DNA from: Paenibacillus sp. D2_2
GTDB lineage: Bacteria > Bacillota > Bacilli > Paenibacillales > Paenibacillaceae
Assembly (NCBI RefSeq): GCF_031199965.1
Contig: NZ_CP133605.1
Location: forward strand, 1,520,501 to 1,584,500
Reading direction: 5' to 3'
Length of the DNA stretch: 64,000 nucleotides
Shown: positions 45,388 to 55,533 of the stretch, piece after piece
Layout of the letters: each line of letters begins with the position of its first letter
Position numbering within the stretch: position 1 is the stretch's first letter
Translations under genes and position numbers: made by a program
Notes under the pieces: generated by a model
The model's input: only the letters and a program-made list of their open reading frames with translations
Databases searched by the model: none
Told to the model about the DNA's origin: nothing

Positions 45388-45570
45388 TAACGGTTGCCAT
45401 AACGGCTAATCATCACAAAATGATAGTTTTATACATCTAACGGTTGTCATACGCGCTAATCAAGAAGTATCAGTAGTATTTCTGGTAAAATCCCGAAATA
45501 ACCTCTGTAGTAACCGTTAAAAGTATAAACATTACAAAAACAACGATTTAACCTCGTTAGCAACCGTTAG
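45388..45570. repeat. Four copies of a TAACGGTTG motif in two inverted pairs
   Basis: TAACGGTTG occurs at 45388 and 45438 on the plus strand, and as its complement core (AACCGTTA) at 45511 and 45561. Flanks also match: GTTTTATACATCTAACGG with the complement of CCGTTAAAAGTATAAAC. The block can fold into a nested hairpin. Confidence 0.55.
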
Positions 45571-45698
45571 AGTGAGATGGAGATCGATTGTCTCTTGATG
45601 TGATGGGATAAGCCCAAGTCTAGGCAAATAACGAACATTGGTAGTACCCAGAGCATATACTGCGGGTAAGTTAAGGATAAATTGGGAGGCAAACGAAG

Positions 45699-45776
45699 AT
45701 GGGGCGTTACTCCAAAGACTGGATCGTGATCTGCCTGCTGTTTATATTACTCATCATTTTACTGCAGTGTTTATAG
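45699..45776 (+). CDS. 25-residue single-span membrane peptide
   Basis: GGGAGGC precedes an ATG. The peptide is a short basic head, GRYSKDW, followed by a hydrophobic helix IVICLLFILLIILLQCL. The layout recalls small spore-associated or YjcZ-like membrane peptides of Bacillales. The stop codon overlaps the left end of the repeat element at 45775, so the original C-terminus may have been altered. Confidence 0.45.
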   Translation: MGRYSKDWIVICLLFILLIILLQCL

Positions 45777-45953
45777 AGGTTGTTTAAAAAGTTCCCCTTT
45801 GATCACGAAGTAAATCATGAAGCTATTCGACATCGAATCTTGAATTCAGCCGGGCCTTCCGGTGCTCACGTACCAACTACGTACGCTCCGCTCCTCAGGC
45901 CCTAGCTTCATCCAACCTTCTCGGTGCTGAAAGTTTAACTTTTTAAACACATA
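45775..45953. mobile_element. MITE-like element, about 180 bp with short terminal inverted repeats
   Basis: Left end AGAGGTTGTTTAAAAAGTT and right end AACTTTTTAAACA are inverted copies. The interior is moderately structured and has no open frame. The termini match the dispersed ends at 45276, 45338 and 58290. It inserts between a small membrane peptide gene and spoVAC. Confidence 0.55.
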
Positions 45954-46150
45954 TTTATTGAGGTTGTTGGATACACGGATTTATCGAGAATACCTTAGAA
46001 AGACAGTGTTCCTCAGGCAACTGGGGGCACTGTTTTTTTACTGTTCAGACGGATATGGATGATTTACCAAACATAACAAGCCGCGATGTGGCAAATAATG
46101 AATATGCAGCGTCAGGAGAGGAATTAATTTGTAAGCAAGGAGGGTCATTA

Positions 46151-46648
46151 GTGCCAACCAAGACAAAGTCAGGTGCCCGGTTCAGGTTGAACTCTATTAC
46201 TTTGACAGAACAGGACTATAAGCAGATTGCTGATTCCCATAAGCCGAAGACGAATATCTTCAAGAACTGCCTGAAGGCCTTTTTGGTCGGGGCTTCATTT
46301 GCTTCATTGGACAGTGTATCCAGCAGCTATTCATGACCTTTGCCGGGATGTCCTCAAAGGAAGCGAGCAGTCCGACTGTTGCGGTATTAATCATTATAGC
46401 TGTTATTCTGACATCGCTTGGCGTATACGACAAGATCGCACAGTGGGCAGGCGCTGGATCAGCTGTTCCGGTTACCGGATTTGCCAACTCGATGTGTTCC
46501 TCGGCGATTGAATCACGGGCAGAGGGGCTGGTACTTGGCGTAGGTGCCAATATGTTTAAATTAGCCGGCTCTGTCATCGTATTCGGTGTGGTAGCAGCTT
46601 TCATCGTCGGGATCGTACATGTGATTCTCGGCCTAGGGGGACGCATTA
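46151..46648 (+). CDS. spoVAC: Stage V sporulation protein AC (frame broken, stop unclear)
   Basis: AAGGAGGG precedes a GTG at 46151. The N-terminal KTNIFKNCLKAFLVGG passes a G4 run (46289-46292) where one G is missing, then FICFIGQCIQQLF, TFAGMSSKEASSPTVAVLIII and FANSMCSSAIESRAEGLVLGVGANMFKLAGSVIVFG follow, the SpoVAC signature with several membrane spans. The frame then runs into spoVAD without a stop; one missing T near 46645 would create TAA just before the spoVAD ATG. SpoVA proteins form the dipicolinic-acid channel of the spore inner membrane. Confidence 0.85.
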
Positions 46649-46650
46649 AG

Positions 46651-47671
46651 ATGCTGATTGGCTCACAAACCTGGGAGTTCCGCAGCAAACCGGTGATTAT
46701 TGGAGCAGCGACCGTAGTTGGCCCAGAAGAGGGGACGGGCCACTCATGTCAAGCTTCGATTTTATTTACGATAATCTGGAGATCGATGAGAAGACCTGGG
46801 AGAAAGCAGAGCGCAAGTTGCTTCAACACGCTTCTTCGCTGGCACTTGTACACGCAGGCATTACTAAGGAGCAGCTCCAATTCTTTATCGGCGGAGATTT
46901 GATGAATCAGATTATTAGTGCGACCTTCGCTGCGCGTGATATTGCCGCTCCATATCTCGGAGTCTTCGGTGCCTGCTCAACTTCGATGGAGAGCCTTGCT
47001 ATAGCGGCCATGATCGTAGATGCTGGGGGAGCCAAATATGCAATGGCTGGAACGACCAGTCATAACTGTTCGGTGGAGAAGCAGTTCCGCTATCCGACGG
47101 AATACGGATCACAGAAGCCTGCGACAGCCCAATATACAATTACCGGATCTGGCTGTGCCGTAGTCTCCTCATCAGGTGTTGGACCTCGCATTACTCATGC
47201 AACGATAGGACGGATTCAGGATATGGGGATCAAGGACCCTTTCAATATGGGAGCGGCAATGGCTCCGGCAGCGGCTGATACGATCACTGCACATTTTCGT
47301 GATACAGGGCGGGGCCAGAGGACTACGACTTAATCGTAACTGGAGATTTGGCATCAGTTGGACATGCTATCGTTAAGGATGTTCTTAGCAAAGACGGACT
47401 ATCCATGGATAAGACGGAATTCAATGATTGCGGACTGATGGTCTTTGATCGGGACAGGCAGAAATTTGCGATGGCTGGAGGTAGCGGCTGCGGATGCTCT
47501 GCTGTGGTTACTTATGGGCATATTCTGAAGAAAATGAAACAAAAAGAGCTGGACCGCGTGTTGGTTGTCGCGACGGGTGCACTTCAATCCCCATTAACCT
47601 TTCAGCAAGGGGAGAGTATTCCGTGTATTGCCCATGCGGTAGCTCTAGAAAGGGAGGTAGGGTCAGCATGA
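46651..47671 (+). CDS. spoVAD: Stage V sporulation protein AD (two frame breaks)
   Basis: MLIGSQTWEFRSKPVIIGAA begins 11 bases after a CTAGGGGG site. The thiolase-like fold is clear: GVFGACSTSMESLAIAA contains the Cys region, and TTSHNCSVEKQFRYPTEYG and GGSGCGCSAVVTYGHIL follow. Breaks are at CC (46740-46741) and near 47309-47316; single bases restore about 340 residues, the usual length. SpoVAD binds dipicolinic acid in the forespore and is needed for its uptake. The stop overlaps the spoVAE ATG. Confidence 0.87.
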
Positions 47672-48017
47672 TTTTTCTGTGGGCTTTTATCGTTGGAGGG
47701 CTGTTCTGTGTAGTTGGGCAAATCATGTTCGATGTATTTAAATTAACTCCGCACATACGATGAGTACTCTTGTTGTGGTCGGGGCATTGATGGATGCATT
47801 CGGGCTATATGATCCGCTCATTAAATTTGCTGGGGCAGGAGCTTCGGTTCCGATCACAAGCTTCGGTAACGCACTAGTTCATGGTGCACTCACAGAACTG
47901 CAGCGGGATGGCTGGATTGGTGTTATTACCGGGATTTTCGAGGTTACCAGCGCCGGTATTTCGGCAGCGATTATTTTCTCCTTCCTTGCTGCACTTGTCG
48001 TTCGACCGAAGGGATAA
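47668..48017 (+). CDS. spoVAE: Stage V sporulation protein AE (frame broken near 47750)
   Basis: MIFLWAFIVGGLFCVVGQIM is the SpoVAE start with its first membrane helix, followed by FDVFKLTP. One base added near 47748-47751 continues into AHTMSTLVVVGALMDAFGLYD and FAGAGASVPITSFGNALVHGAL, the family signature. Total about 116 residues. It overlaps spoVAD by 4 bases. Part of the SpoVA dipicolinate channel. A terminator follows at 48045. Confidence 0.87.
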
Positions 48018-48044
48018 GGCTGTCATATACCATTCAAACGATGC

Positions 48045-48090
48045 AAAGAGCGAACTCGAAGCCATTTCGGCGGAGTATCGCTCTTTTTTC
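48045..48090 (+). terminator. Terminator of the spoVA operon
   Basis: AAGAGCGA and TCGCTCTT form an 8-bp stem, with an inner GAAGCC/GGC pairing, followed by T6. Confidence 0.7.
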
Positions 48091-48168
48091 TTATGTATAC
48101 TTTGTCTAGTGAAATCATGTAAAATAGGTAGATATAGGATATCCAGTGATTGGGAGGGGAACAAGCTT

Positions 48169-49125
48169 ATGCCTGTAAATGAACCATTTATGAGAGCGTT
48201 ATCTGCCATCCGTGATAATCTACAGACTTGTATACTTGGCAAATCATTTGAGATCGAGCTTCTGTTAACGACATTGCTAGCCGGCGGGCATGTACTTATA
48301 GAGGATGTTCCCGGAACCGGAAAGACCCAACTAATTAAGGCTCTGAGCAAATCAATCAATGGAGATTATCGTAGGATACAGTGTAATCCCGATATTCTGC
48401 CAAGTGATATAACGGGCGTTTCCGTATTCCATCCACATGAGGAGCGCTTTGTGTTCCGACCAGGTCCGATCATGACCAACATACTGCTGGTGGACGAGAT
48501 TAACCGGGCGACAACGAAGACCCAATCGGCATTGCTAGAAGTCATGGAAGAACGCAGCGTTACCGCAGACGGCGTAACCTATGATCTTCCCCATCCTTTT
48601 ATGCTGTGTGCCACCCAGAATCCGATCGATTTTGAAGGAACATACCATCTTCCGGAAGCTCAGCTTGACCGCTTCATGATGAGGATTCAACTCGGTTATC
48701 CCGATGCTGTGACAGAGAAGAATATGCTGTATTCACATGAGCATGGTCAGCCTGTTGATCAATTGAGACCAGTGACCACGATGGAAGAGATCGGGCAAAT
48801 GCAGCAGCATATTCGCGGCGTTCATGCGAGCGATATTGTGACGGATTATCTGCTTGAGATCGTACGGCGTACGAGAGAGCATGCGGATGTTCTGCTCGGC
48901 GCTTCGCCTCGGGCCTCGATTGCTTTCCTGACTGCGGTTAAGTCATTTGCTTACCTGCAGGGCCGCGATTTTGTCTTGCCAGACGACATCAAAATCTTAG
49001 CTCCTTATGTCCTAGGCCATCGGATCTTACTGCGTCCGGAGTCCAGATTTGGTAATATGAGCGGAAGCCAAGTACTTCTCCAGATCCTGCGGCAGACTCA
49101 GGTGCCTGTAGCAGTGGGGAGATAA
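48169..49125 (+). CDS. MoxR-family AAA+ ATPase
   Basis: A 318-residue MoxR protein. Walker A is DVPGTGKTQ, Walker B NILLVDEINRATTKTQSALLEVMEE, and sensor 1 CATQNPIDFEGTYHLPEAQLDRF, all diagnostic of MoxR. GGGAGGGG precedes the ATG at 48169; the open frame further upstream (from 47881) overlaps spoVAE and is not coding. It is followed by a DUF58 and a transglutaminase gene, a widespread operon type in which MoxR acts as a chaperone-like ATPase. No metal-dependent vWA domain protein is visible here except the DUF58 product. Confidence 0.85.
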   Translation: MPVNEPFMRALSAIRDNLQTCILGKSFEIELLLTTLLAGGHVLIEDVPGTGKTQLIKALSKSINGDYRRIQCNPDILPSDITGVSVFHPHEERFVFRPGPIMTNILLVDEINRATTKTQSALLEVMEERSVTADGVTYDLPHPFMLCATQNPIDFEGTYHLPEAQLDRFMMRIQLGYPDAVTEKNMLYSHEHGQPVDQLRPVTTMEEIGQMQQHIRGVHASDIVTDYLLEIVRRTREHADVLLGASPRASIAFLTAVKSFAYLQGRDFVLPDDIKILAPYVLGHRILLRPESRFGNMSGSQVLLQILRQTQVPVAVGR

Positions 49126-49127
49126 CG

Positions 49128-50378
49128 ATGCGGGTGATGTTGAATGCAGTAAGATCGGGTCTATCGTCCCGCAACGTTTGGAAAGCGTCTTCAATTTGGT
49201 TCATTTGTCTGTTATATGTATTGTTTCAGGGTGGTAAGACGTCGTTCATGCTGTTCACAATGATTAACGTGCTTGCGCTCTATTGGATCATTTGCAGTAT
49301 CGCTGGCGTGAAGCGGGTTAGAGGACAACGCAGTCTATCGCTGAACGGTGAATCAACAGGGAAGCAGGCTATTCAAGCCGGGAGCCAGGTTGAGGTAAAA
49401 TTGAAACTTCAATTACCTATTTTCATCATGCTTCCTTATTTAATTGTAAGTGAGAAATTGTACCGGCATAACGGCGATTCCTGGAAGTATGAGGATAGTA
49501 TAGTGCCACGTTTGGGTGGTCATTCGGAGCTAATCTATCAGACGCCGCAACTGGAACGAGGCAAATACAGCTTCCGAGCAACCGAATGCCGTTCCAAGGA
49601 TATTTTCGGTCTGTTGGAGCATGAAGGATCTTTTCAAACAGAGGGGGAGTTCTACGTGCTTCCTCGTACGATCTTCATCCCTCGCTGGCAATTATTCAGC
49701 CACAACTCCCGCTATTCAGGCCCTGAGACCACGATTCTACAGTCACGCCGCGAGACAACGCAAATTAATGGGGTAAGGGATTATATATACGGGGACCGGA
49801 TTTCAAGAATCCATTGGAATGCTACTGCGAAGACGGGTTCATGGAAATCAAAAGAATTTGAGCGTGAATCGATTCCGAAGTCCATGATCGTACTGGATGC
49901 CCATGCTGCCAATTATATAAATCAGGAGCAGTTCGAGCTTGCCGTATCAACTGTTGCCTCACTACTGGAGTATGGAGGCCGGGAGAGAATCAATATGGGA
50001 CTGTGTATTCTTGGCAAAGAGGTATGGGGCAGTGCTCCGACAGAAAGCCAGTTCGAGCGTCAGCAAATGCTGCATCAATTAGTGGATATTAGTCCGGAAG
50101 GTGCCGGCAATTATAAGGCGAGGTTAGAACAGCGTAAGGGACTGTTCCCTGTTGGGGCGTTCTTTATTATAGTTACTCCACTTGCGGACGAGCCTCTGTT
50201 CGAAATGCTTCGCTGGGCCAAGGGTCATCAAATGACGCCTTACCATATTCATATCGGCAGGTCTATTAGGATCGCGGATTCACGAGCACATTCCGGAACC
50301 TTATATAATCCTCAGGGCGTTGCCGGCATCAAAATATCAGCTCTAACTGATCTTCCCGTATTGTTAGGGGGTGGCTAG
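49128..50378 (+). CDS. DUF58 (vWA-like) membrane protein
   Basis: A 416-residue protein starting 3 bases after moxR. Two N-terminal hydrophobic spans (SIWFICLLYVLFQGG and FTMINVLALYWIICSIAG) are followed by the DUF58 core, GVRDYIYGDRISRIHWNATAKTGSWKSKEFE, and then a vWA-like MIVLDAHAANY. It is part of the MoxR-DUF58-transglutaminase operon. Exact function is unknown; it is proposed to work at the membrane with the transglutaminase-like partner. Confidence 0.82.
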   Translation: MRVMLNAVRSGLSSRNVWKASSIWFICLLYVLFQGGKTSFMLFTMINVLALYWIICSIAGVKRVRGQRSLSLNGESTGKQAIQAGSQVEVKLKLQLPIFIMLPYLIVSEKLYRHNGDSWKYEDSIVPRLGGHSELIYQTPQLERGKYSFRATECRSKDIFGLLEHEGSFQTEGEFYVLPRTIFIPRWQLFSHNSRYSGPETTILQSRRETTQINGVRDYIYGDRISRIHWNATAKTGSWKSKEFERESIPKSMIVLDAHAANYINQEQFELAVSTVASLLEYGGRERINMGLCILGKEVWGSAPTESQFERQQMLHQLVDISPEGAGNYKARLEQRKGLFPVGAFFIIVTPLADEPLFEMLRWAKGHQMTPYHIHIGRSIRIADSRAHSGTLYNPQGVAGIKISALTDLPVLLGGG

Positions 50379-50380
50379 GG

Positions 50381-52608
50381 TTGAAGCATTCGAATGGATC
50401 GGTTTATTGGTATCGCATCTTGATGATGATATGGGTTGTAATACTGGGGATGCAATGGGTTAGCTTTACAGATCCGATTTGGTTCCAAGAGACAACCGAT
50501 ATCGTAACCTGGACACTAATCATCGTGGCGGCGATCGATCTTCTACCATTAGCTTCCCTAATACGACATATCGGTAAGTTGATCTCTATTGTTATTATTT
50601 GCCGGGTTATGCTGATCAAGTATGGAATCTACATGCCGTACGGACGGCTCTTTCCGGATCAGATCATACAAATGCTCACTGAGTTTGTCCCATATATCTG
50701 GTTCGCCCTAATAACCTGGCTTGTTATGGAACTTATACTCAGAATGCTGCGTACGCGAAGACATGTGCTATTGTTTTTGGCAGCGGATTTGATCGCTTTT
50801 GCCATTCTGGACTCTTTTACTCCTTATCATTTATGGAAAAATGTAGCCTGGACAGTCTTTGCCAGGTCTCGGCTGGCTTGTCTGTCTTCATCTGCGTGAT
50901 TATCAATTATCTTACCCGTACGGCTGGCGTAGGCTTCGAAAGGAGCCGTTTAAGATTTTCTCCAACATTCTTCTGATCTTCGCCGGTGTACTGCTGATCG
51001 GAACGAGCGTACCTCCAGTGTCTCCTATATTGACTGACCCCTACACGGCTTGGATGGGACGGGGCAGTGGGCAAACCGGGGGTGGCGAGGCGAAGTCTGC
51101 TATCTCGAGTGCGATAAAGAGAAGGATCAATCTGGCCAGGAGGTTCTTTCTGGCTACAGTCGGAATGATACCGAGCTTGGTGGAGGCTTCGAATTCAGCT
51201 ACAGTCCGGTGATGTCGATAGACTCGCCGCTACGCACTTATTGGCGCGGGGAGACGAGACGGATCTATACAGGGAATGGTTGGGCCCTGTTCGATAAGGA
51301 AAAGCGGGATTATGAAGTATTTCATGGATTGAACACCGCTAAGAGCTTGGAACATGGACAAGCTGGAAGTATAGAAATGAGACAAGTAGAGCAAACGATC
51401 ACGATGGAGTCAAGTGAAGCCTATCCAGTTCTGTTCGGCGGTTATTTCATCACCGCGGTATCTATACTTGACGAGGGACGCAAAGGCAATCCCAAGCTAA
51501 GTTGGGCCGCACAGGAGGGGGAACTTCGCTGGGGCGGGGGCTTCCGTGGCACTCAGCCGGACTATCCAGTTAAATATAAGGTGACATTGGAGATACCTGT
51601 CATCCCTTTAAGCGACCTGCGCAATGCTAGCTATGAGCAGCTTTATTCGGTGCCGATCGATGAGGAGTACTTGCAATTTCCGTTTTTTTACCGCAGCGGG
51701 TTAAGGATTTAGTTGAAGAGATTACTGCTGAAGCCGATACTCCGTTTAAGAAAATGGAGTTGATACAGAATTATTTACGCGTTAACTTCACGTATACGAA
51801 CAAACCGGACATTTCCCTTCGCGAGAGCAAGGATTTCGTTGACAGCTTCTTATTTGAAGTGAAGGAAGGCTACTGCGACTATTTCTCGACAGCTATGGTA
51901 ATGATGGCACGCTCGCAAGGAATTCCGGCACGCTGGGTGAAAGGGTATGGTCCGGGAAGACAGCCAGATCCCGAAGAGATGATGGGAAGGCCGGGTGGTG
52001 CGAATTTGGCGTACCAAGTAAACAATTCTGATGCGCATTCCTGGGCTGAATTGTACTTTGGTGAATACGGCTGGATTCCGTTCGAAGCAACGCCGGGATT
52101 TGTTGCTCCATTGCTGTATAAGGATGAGACTCCGGAGGAAGTTGCAGTGGATGAACCAGAGCTAGAGGAACCTGTTCAAGACAGCGCAGTGGAGGCGAAG
52201 ACCACTTGGATATTAGCCAATTACAAAGCGATACGCTCTACATCCTTAAGTGTTATACTGGCTATGCTTGCCTGGCTTCTATATCAGTTCCGAGAGCGGA
52301 TCTATTATGGATTCGTTCGCATGCGCCTCGGTAGGGCACTCACTTATGGAGATAAAATCGCTCATGAGACCTTGCGTACCGTAAAGAGGTTGCAACGACA
52401 AGGGTTTGAACGTCATGAGCATGAGACCGTCCGCGAGGTGTTCGAACGGATCAAAGTGGAGCAGTCGGATCTATCGGTGATTCTCGATCATTTGTTACAG
52501 AAGTATGAGATGGCGCTCTATAGTCCAAAGACGGCGTCAGAGGCTGATTGGCTTAGCGTTCAACGGCTGTGTCACAGGCTGTTGAGCTCTAATCATGACA
52601 AAAAATAA
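50381..52608 (+). CDS. TgpA-like transmembrane transglutaminase-fold protein (three frame breaks)
   Basis: Four segments rejoin to about 740 residues. The N-terminal 230 residues have several membrane spans (WVVILGMQWVSF, IVTWTLIIVAAIDLLPLASL and others). The extracellular transglutaminase core has the Cys in EGYCDYFSTAMVMMARSQGIPARWVKGY, the His in SDAHSWAELYF, and the Asp position in GWIPFEATPGF. A C-terminal span (SLSVILAMLAWLLYQF) precedes a cytoplasmic tail. Breaks are near 50862, 51055-51150 and a T7 run ending 51694. Translation starts at TTG 50381, 3 bases after the DUF58 stop. Protein cross-linking or proteolysis at the cell surface is presumed. Confidence 0.8.
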
Positions 52609-52636
52609 ACATTCGTTATTCATTTGCATCAGACTT

Positions 52637-52675
52637 GTCCCGGAGGCTTGCGCCGGGGGCATTTTCTTTTTTAAA
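52637..52675 (+). terminator. Terminator of the MoxR operon
   Basis: GTCCCGG pairs with CCGGGGGC (one G-U-type shift) around a 9-base loop, followed by ATTTTCTTTTTT. Confidence 0.6.
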
Positions 52676-52736
52676 ATATAAGGAAGTTGGGGAAAGATTA
52701 TGGTATAGTGTGTCGTATGAAACTGAGGTGAACTAA

Positions 52737-53264
52737 TTGTTTGAGAAGTTTTTGCCTGATTTGCGGGTAGACAGCGTGTTTGACATTGATTTGGATAAGC
52801 TATATGCCGACGGGTACCGCGGGATTATTACCGATCTGGATAATACGCTCGTGGGAGCGAAGGTACCTTCAGCTACTCCGGAGTTGACCGAGTGGTTTGA
52901 GAAGGTAAAGCAGGCCGGATTGAAGCTGGTGATTGTGTCGAACAACAATTTTGACAGGGTATCTGTATTCGCATCCCCTTTAAATATTGAATTCGTTCAT
53001 AAGGCAAGAAAACCGTTCGGAACACCATTCCGAAGAGCGATGCAGATGATGGGTCTTGCTCCGAAGCAGACGATCGTGGTCGGCGACCAGCTGATGACGG
53101 ATGTGTTCGGAGGGAACCGACAGGGTTTATATACCGTTCTGGTGCTGCCGATCTCTATAGCCGATGAAGGTCTTGGTACCCGGATTAACCGCAGGCTGGA
53201 ACGCATCGTAAGAGGACGTCTGGGTAAGACGGGATTATGGCTAGAGGAGGAAAAGAAAAAATGA
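52737..53264 (+). CDS. yqeG: YqeG HAD-superfamily (IIIA) phosphatase
   Basis: A 175-residue HAD phosphatase. GIITDLDNTLVG has the DxD nucleophile motif, LVIVSNNN the second, and HKARKPFGTPFRRAM the conserved Lys, with VVGDQLMTDVFGGNR as the fourth motif. It starts at TTG with GAGGTGA upstream and overlaps yqeH by 4 bases. It heads the conserved yqeG-yqeH-aroE-yhbY-nadD-yqeK cluster. Substrate is not known for certain. Confidence 0.88.
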   Translation: MFEKFLPDLRVDSVFDIDLDKLYADGYRGIITDLDNTLVGAKVPSATPELTEWFEKVKQAGLKLVIVSNNNFDRVSVFASPLNIEFVHKARKPFGTPFRRAMQMMGLAPKQTIVVGDQLMTDVFGGNRQGLYTVLVLPISIADEGLGTRINRRLERIVRGRLGKTGLWLEEEKKK

Positions 53265-54388
53265 CAGAAACCCAGGTAAGAGAAGGGGCTCTTCATTGTA
53301 GCGGTTGCGGAGTGCAACTGCAGGGTGAAGATGCGTCCAAACCGGGATATCTTCCGACACAAGCGCTGGAAAGAGAGCCGATCATATGCCAGCGCTGTTT
53401 TCGGATTAAGAACTATAATGAAGCATCATCCGTTACGGTAGAACAGAGCGAATTCCTGAGATTGCTCGGTCAAATCGCCGAGAAGAAGGCGCTCGTTGTT
53501 CATATTGTAGATCTATTTGATTTTCAGGGCAGTGTGATCTCCGGCTTGCAGCGGTTTATCGGCAATAACCCGGTGCTGCTAGCAGTGAACAAGACCGACC
53601 TGCTTCCAAAGGTGTCGAATTGGAACAAGATTCGTAACTGGGTGCAGAAGGAAGCCAAGGATATGGGGCTGAAAATAGAGGACGTTATCCTCTGCAGTGC
53701 TAAGCAGAACAGCGGCTTTGATCGTCTTCTGGATGCCGTGGTTCAGCACCGTGGCAATCGTGACGTATATGTCGTTGGGGCGACGAATGTTGGTAAATCA
53801 ACGTTGATTAACCGCCTGATTCGTGACTACAGTGATCTGGATCAGGAACTGACAGTATCCCGTTATCCGGGAACAACGCTTGATATGGTGCAGATTCCGC
53901 TTGATGATGGTGGGGCGATCATCGATACACCGGGGATCGTATACTCTTCGAGATACAGCGAACTGGTCAGTCCGCAGGATCTCGGTGTCATTATGCCGGA
54001 CAAGTCGCTTAAACCAGCTGTATATCAACTGAATGAAGGCCAGACGATCTTCTTCAGCGGGTTCGGCCGTTTTGACTTTGTTCAAGGGGAGCGCCAGTCC
54101 TTCACCTTCTTCAACAGTGCACGGATCAAGCTGCACCGGACGAAGCTGGAGCGGGCGGATGAACTGTTCGCGGATCATGCCGGCGAATTGCTTGCACCGC
54201 CAAGCCGCGATAATCTAGAGAAGCTGCCTGAATGGACGAGACATGAGTTCAAGATTGCCAGAGGCCAGAAGGTTAATGTCTTCATCTCCGGTCTAGGCTG
54301 GGTTAAGGTAAATAATGACATGGGTGCGGTCATCGCTGTGCATGTTCCGAAAGGAATCAAGGTCATGCTGCGACCATCGCTGATTTAA
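53261..54388 (+). CDS. yqeH: Ribosome biogenesis GTPase YqeH
   Basis: A 375-residue circularly permuted GTPase. An N-terminal zinc finger (CSGCGVQLQ, then CQRCFRIKNY) is followed by G4 NKTDLLPK before G1 GATNVGKSTLINRLI and G3 DTPGIV, the permuted order of the YlqF/YqeH group. AGGAGG 12 bases before the ATG at 53261 decides the start. It acts in assembly of the 30S ribosomal subunit. Confidence 0.9.
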   Translation: MTETQVREGALHCSGCGVQLQGEDASKPGYLPTQALEREPIICQRCFRIKNYNEASSVTVEQSEFLRLLGQIAEKKALVVHIVDLFDFQGSVISGLQRFIGNNPVLLAVNKTDLLPKVSNWNKIRNWVQKEAKDMGLKIEDVILCSAKQNSGFDRLLDAVVQHRGNRDVYVVGATNVGKSTLINRLIRDYSDLDQELTVSRYPGTTLDMVQIPLDDGGAIIDTPGIVYSSRYSELVSPQDLGVIMPDKSLKPAVYQLNEGQTIFFSGFGRFDFVQGERQSFTFFNSARIKLHRTKLERADELFADHAGELLAPPSRDNLEKLPEWTRHEFKIARGQKVNVFISGLGWVKVNNDMGAVIAVHVPKGIKVMLRPSLI

Positions 54389-54411
54389 AATGACTAAAGG
54401 ACTAGGCAAAA

Positions 54412-54529
54412 GGGTGAAATGATTCTGGAGAAGCGCTAGCGTTCGCCTTTGTGAACGGATTTCTACCTTGTTGGATACTATAAGATCAAGAAATCCGTGA
54501 ACAACAGCGATCGGAAGAACATTTCACCC
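54412..54529. repeat. Imperfect 118-bp palindromic element
   Basis: GGGTGAAATG at the left end and CATTTCACCC at the right end are exact inverted copies, and inner arms GAACGGATTTCT and AGAAATCCGTGAAC also pair. The middle is short and AT-rich. It lies between yqeH and aroE, where no protein is coded. Two paired arm sets and a size near 120 bp fit a dispersed MITE-like or palindromic repeat. Confidence 0.55.
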
Positions 54530-54624
54530 GGCTGCCTTCATCCGTGTAATCAGTATATAGCTGCATATAGCTGTACTCGGTTCTTTTTCGCACGTCTGGT
54601 TAAATTCATTGAGGAGGGGACATC

Positions 54625-55490
54625 ATGGAGGAGACAAATCTGGCACGGGAAAATAACGGTTTACCGCTATTGCTAGGTGTGATGGGTGATCCTATACTCC
54701 ATTCCAAATCCCCAGCGATGCATATGGCGGCTTTGCAGGCAACCGGTCTGCAAGGCTCCTATCTGCCGTTTCATGTGAAACGGGGGACCTGCGCCATGCT
54801 ATCCAGGGAATCAGGGCGCTTGGCTTCCGCGGTGTCAATGTGACCGTCCCACACAAAGTAGAGGTTATGGATTATCTCGATGAGATTGATGAAGGAGCGC
54901 GTTATATTGGAGCGGTCAATACCATTGTTAATGATGGAGGACTGCTGAAAGGATATAATACGGATGGGATCGGTTATATCCGTTCGCTAAAGGAAGAAGC
55001 TGTCTCCGATCTGTCCGGTCGTAACGTGCTTGTCATTGGTGCGGGCGGAGCTGCTCGGGGAATTATTTATGCCCTGCTTCTGGAACGACCGGCTCAGGTG
55101 ATCGTCGCCAACCGGACGGAAGAGACTGCGAAGCAGTTGGCAGCGGAATGGGCTCATCTTGGCAATATAACAGGCTGCGCGCTGGATCAGGTCGGCCAGT
55201 ATATTTCTGGCATCGATACTCTGATTAATACGACCTCTGTAGGGATGTATCCGAAGATTAGCGATATTCCGATGGATCCTGAGATGATCCCGGGAGGGAT
55301 CGTTGTAAGCGATCTGATCTATAATCCGCTGCAGACAGAACTGTTGCGGCAGGCACAGCAGAAGAACTGTACAATTCACAACGGACTTGGCATGTTTGTA
55401 TATCAAGGCGCATATGCCTTTGAATATTGGACAGGCCGACCTGCTCCGATCGAAGCGATGAGGTCGGCAGTATTATTAGATTTTCAATAA
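54625..55490 (+). CDS. aroE: Shikimate dehydrogenase (frame broken near 54783)
   Basis: The N-terminal segment LLGVMGDPILHSKSPAMHM has the SxS shikimate-binding motif. The break lies in the G5 run 54782-54786: one missing base turns KPGDLRHAIQGIRALGFRGVN into an unrelated tail. The second segment begins VTVPHKVEVMDYLDEID (the N-T-V-P-x-K lysine) and includes VLVIGAGGAARGIIYAL (NADP-binding) and the NTTSVGMYP and GLGMFVYQGAYAFEYW motifs. Total about 288 residues, the normal length. It reduces dehydroshikimate to shikimate. Confidence 0.9.
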
Positions 55491-55533
55491 ATATAAGAGG
55501 TAGTTCACTCACGATAAGGGGTTTTGATTTTAG

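Larger units (their letters stand above)
45205..45698. other. Non-coding, repeat-rich spacer
   Basis: No gene is seen. Two repeat groups occupy much of it (45276-45354 and 45388-45570). The remainder, 45571-45690, holds nothing recognisable except the GGGAGG ribosome site of the small gene at 45699. Confidence 0.5.

Noticed and set aside
47881..48168. N-terminal extension of the MoxR protein
   Set aside because: It overlaps spoVAE and the terminator; the ATG at 48169 has GGGAGGGG and matches the family start.
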